DNA from: Streptomyces sp. SCUT-3
GTDB taxonomy: Bacteria; Actinomycetota; Actinomycetes; Streptomycetales; Streptomycetaceae
Direction: 5' to 3'
Length of the DNA: 64,000 bases
Assembly (NCBI RefSeq): GCF_014083985.1
Contig: NZ_CP046907.1
Location: 5,838,501-5,902,500, forward strand
In this document: positions 62,618-64,000 of the stretch, piece after piece
Layout of the letters: the number at the start of each line of letters is the position of its first letter
How positions within the stretch are numbered: position 1 is the stretch's first letter
Notes under the pieces: model-generated
Told to the model about the DNA's origin: nothing
Seen by the model: only the letters and a program-made list of their open reading frames with translations
Databases searched by the model: none
Position numbers and translations under genes: made by a program

Positions 62618-63562
62618 ATGACCGCCGACCGAACACGCCGCCGGCTCCAGGTGCCCGCAGCGCTGGCCGCCTCGCTGGCCGAGGACGGCCGGCGGGCCTG
62701 GGCCGAGGCGCTGCCCGATCTGGCCGAGCGGTTTCTGGACCGCTGGGACCTGCGCCCGGACGGCCCTGCCATGCACGGTGCCGTGGCGCTGGTCCTCCCG
62801 GTCCTGCGGCCGGACGGCACCCCCGCCGTCCTCAAGCTCCAGCCCGTCGACGAGGAGACCCGCGGCGAGCCCGCCGCCCTGCGCACGTGGGGCAACCGCC
62901 TCGCCGTCGGCCTCCTCGACCACGACCCCGCCACCGGGACCATGCTCCTGGAACGCCTCGACGCTTCCCGGACGCTGGAGACGGTGCCGGACGGCATGCG
63001 GGCCCTGCGCGTCCTGTCGGAACTCCTCGCCCGGCTGACCGCGTCCCCGGCTCCTCCCGGTCTGCCGGGGCTGGCCGACATCGCACAGGACATGCTCGAC
63101 CGGTCGCCCGGCAGCGCGGACCGCCTGGCGGACCCGGCCGACCGGCGCCTGCTCGCCGCCTGCGCCGCCGCGACGAGGGAGGTGATGGACGAACCCGGCG
63201 ACCGCCTCCTGCACTGGGACCTCCACTACGCCAACGTCCTCGCCCCGCTCCCCGGGACGCCGGTGCAGGGGCGGGCCGACTGGGTCGCCATCGACCCCAA
63301 GCCCCTCGCCGGCGACCCCGGGTTCGAACTGCTGCCCGCCCTGCGCAACCGCTGGGACGACGTCGCCGGCGCCGCGGACGTCCCCCGGGCGGTGCGCCGC
63401 CGCTTCGACCTCATGACCGAGGTGGCGGGACTCGACCGCCGCCGCGCCGCCGCGTGGACCCTCGCCCGCGTCCTGCAGGACGCGCTCTGGGACATCGAGG
63501 ACGGGGCCACCGCGCTCGACGAGCAGCAGACCGCGGTCGCCGAGGCGCTGCTCGGGGGATGA
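62618..63562 (+). CDS. APH(6)/hydroxyurea-type antibiotic phosphotransferase
   Basis: 314-residue kinase of the aminoglycoside 6-phosphotransferase / hydroxyurea resistance family (APH_6_hur). PAVLKLQPVDEETRGEPAAL gives the ATP-binding Lys region, LLHWDLHYANVLAP the catalytic loop (Asp, His, Asn) and WVAIDPKPLAGDPGFELLPA the metal-binding Asp, which together are diagnostic. Members phosphorylate streptomycin; many actinomycete homologues have unknown substrates. GGGAAGGA precedes ATG 62618. No antibiotic cluster is next to it, so a resistance role is only possible. Confidence 0.88.
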   Translation: MTADRTRRRLQVPAALAASLAEDGRRAWAEALPDLAERFLDRWDLRPDGPAMHGAVALVLPVLRPDGTPAVLKLQPVDEETRGEPAALRTWGNRLAVGLLDHDPATGTMLLERLDASRTLETVPDGMRALRVLSELLARLTASPAPPGLPGLADIAQDMLDRSPGSADRLADPADRRLLAACAAATREVMDEPGDRLLHWDLHYANVLAPLPGTPVQGRADWVAIDPKPLAGDPGFELLPALRNRWDDVAGAADVPRAVRRRFDLMTEVAGLDRRRAAAWTLARVLQDALWDIEDGATALDEQQTAVAEALLGG

Positions 63563-63632
63563 CGGCGACCCCGGCGACCCCGGCGGGCCCGGCGGGCCCG
63601 GTGGCCCCGGCTCCCGGCCGCCCGGCACCTTC

Positions 63633-64000
63633 TCAGGCGGGCCGGCTGCGGGCGCACTCCAGGGCGAACAGGACGGTGGCGGCCTCCGCGGGCCTGACGG
63701 GGTGGTAGCCGGTGAGTTCGGCGAACCGGCCCAGCCGCTTGAGCACCGTGTTGCGGTGGCAGTACAGCGTGCGGGTGGTCTCGGTGATCGACCCGGTCGC
63801 GCAGTAGGCGGTGACGGTCTCCACCAGGCGTTCCCGGTCGTGCGGTGCCAGGGGTTCCAGCCCGGCGAGCACGGAGTCGGCCAGGACGTCGGCGAACGGG
63901 CCCAGTCGGGCGGCGGCCACCGGCATCCACGCGTCCTCCGGGCGGACCGGCCCGTCCGCCCGGCCGTCCATGGTCGCCGCGACCGCCTCGGCGACCCGCA
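63633..64000 (-). CDS. PucR/CdaR-type regulator, C-terminal part
   Basis: Partial gene cut by the right window edge. The visible ~122 residues include the PucR C-terminal HTH: LVETVTAYCATGSITETTRT and LYCHRNTVLKRLGRFAELTG, where a sugar-diacid-recognition type helix is followed by the R-NTV-RL motif. Such regulators have long N-terminal sensor domains, here outside the window. The frame is open from base 64000, so the in-window ATG at 63971 is not taken as the start. It is convergent with the kinase gene. Confidence 0.85.
   Translation of the reverse strand, partial: RVAEAVAATMDGRADGPVRPEDAWMPVAAARLGPFADVLADSVLAGLEPLAPHDRERLVETVTAYCATGSITETTRTLYCHRNTVLKRLGRFAELTGYHPVRPAEAATVLFALECARSRPA

Overview
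The window is very GC-rich, with codon third positions almost all G or C. It has short intergenic gaps, many GTG starts, ATGA/GTGA/TGATG stop-start overlaps and mycofactocin/F420-era actinobacterial families (F420-type LLM oxidoreductase, Hsa/Ksh/Chs steroid enzymes, PucR-type regulator). This points to a filamentous actinomycete, most likely Streptomyces or a close relative. No rRNA, tRNA, CRISPR array or replication origin was seen.

Positions 1-10,500 are mixed housekeeping or accessory genes: the end of an ABC exporter, a DUF4236 protein, an LLM oxidoreductase, a MarR regulator divergent from a nitroreductase and an EamA exporter, an acetoacetate-decarboxylase-like protein, and a tightly coupled operon of a P-type cation ATPase plus two RCK/TrkA-type proteins.

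Positions 10,565-56,344 form one continuous steroid-degradation locus of about 46 kb. It starts with an IclR-family regulator. Ring opening and A/B-ring cleavage follow: HsaB, HsaD, KstD, KshB, HsaE, HsaG, HsaF, HsaA, HsaC, a KstD-like flavoprotein, KshA with a small Cys-rich protein and an SDR, a second HsaA-like enzyme and a third KstD. Next come a KstR-like TetR regulator, a 3alpha-HSD-like SDR, an Hsd4A-like SDR and an alpha-methylacyl-CoA racemase. A side-chain beta-oxidation block follows (FadD19-like ligase, FadA5-like thiolase, fused FadE34-type dehydrogenase, SCPx-type thiolase, ChsH3-type hydratase, thioesterase), then a complete branched-chain-type (LIV) ABC importer. The last block is an OYE-type reductase, a FadD17-like ligase and the equivalent of the mycobacterial igr operon (ChsE2, ChsH2, ChsE1, ChsH1, Ltp2). 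Logically, the importer and ligases bring in and activate a steroid (probably a steroid acid), beta-oxidation removes the C5 then C3 side chain, KstD/Ksh open ring B, HsaAB/C/D cleave ring A, and HsaE/F/G convert the small fragment to pyruvate and propionyl-CoA-level products. No Mce4 system and no CYP125-type P450 are present.

The main discovery is regulatory. A 15-bp palindrome, consensus near TCCCGSTSANCGGGA, occurs nine times, always in gaps in front of the locus's transcription units. In most cases its centre lies 49-51 bp upstream of the start predicted from a TAGCGT-like -10 box that has no recognisable -35. This is the layout of an activator-dependent regulon, and the IclR protein encoded in the locus, which has the same site upstream of itself, is the obvious candidate regulator. 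Separately, eight genes between 21 and 51 kb are broken by single-base losses in G/C runs, every one a deletion. This looks more like consensus error than gene decay.

Positions 56,500-64,000 leave the steroid locus: a DedA protein, DinB-like and PH-domain proteins, a membrane-anchored NACHT NTPase, a chimeric scar of IS5-like and IS30-like transposase fragments, a small crystallin/I36-like protein, an APH(6)-type kinase and the end of a PucR-type regulator cut by the window edge.
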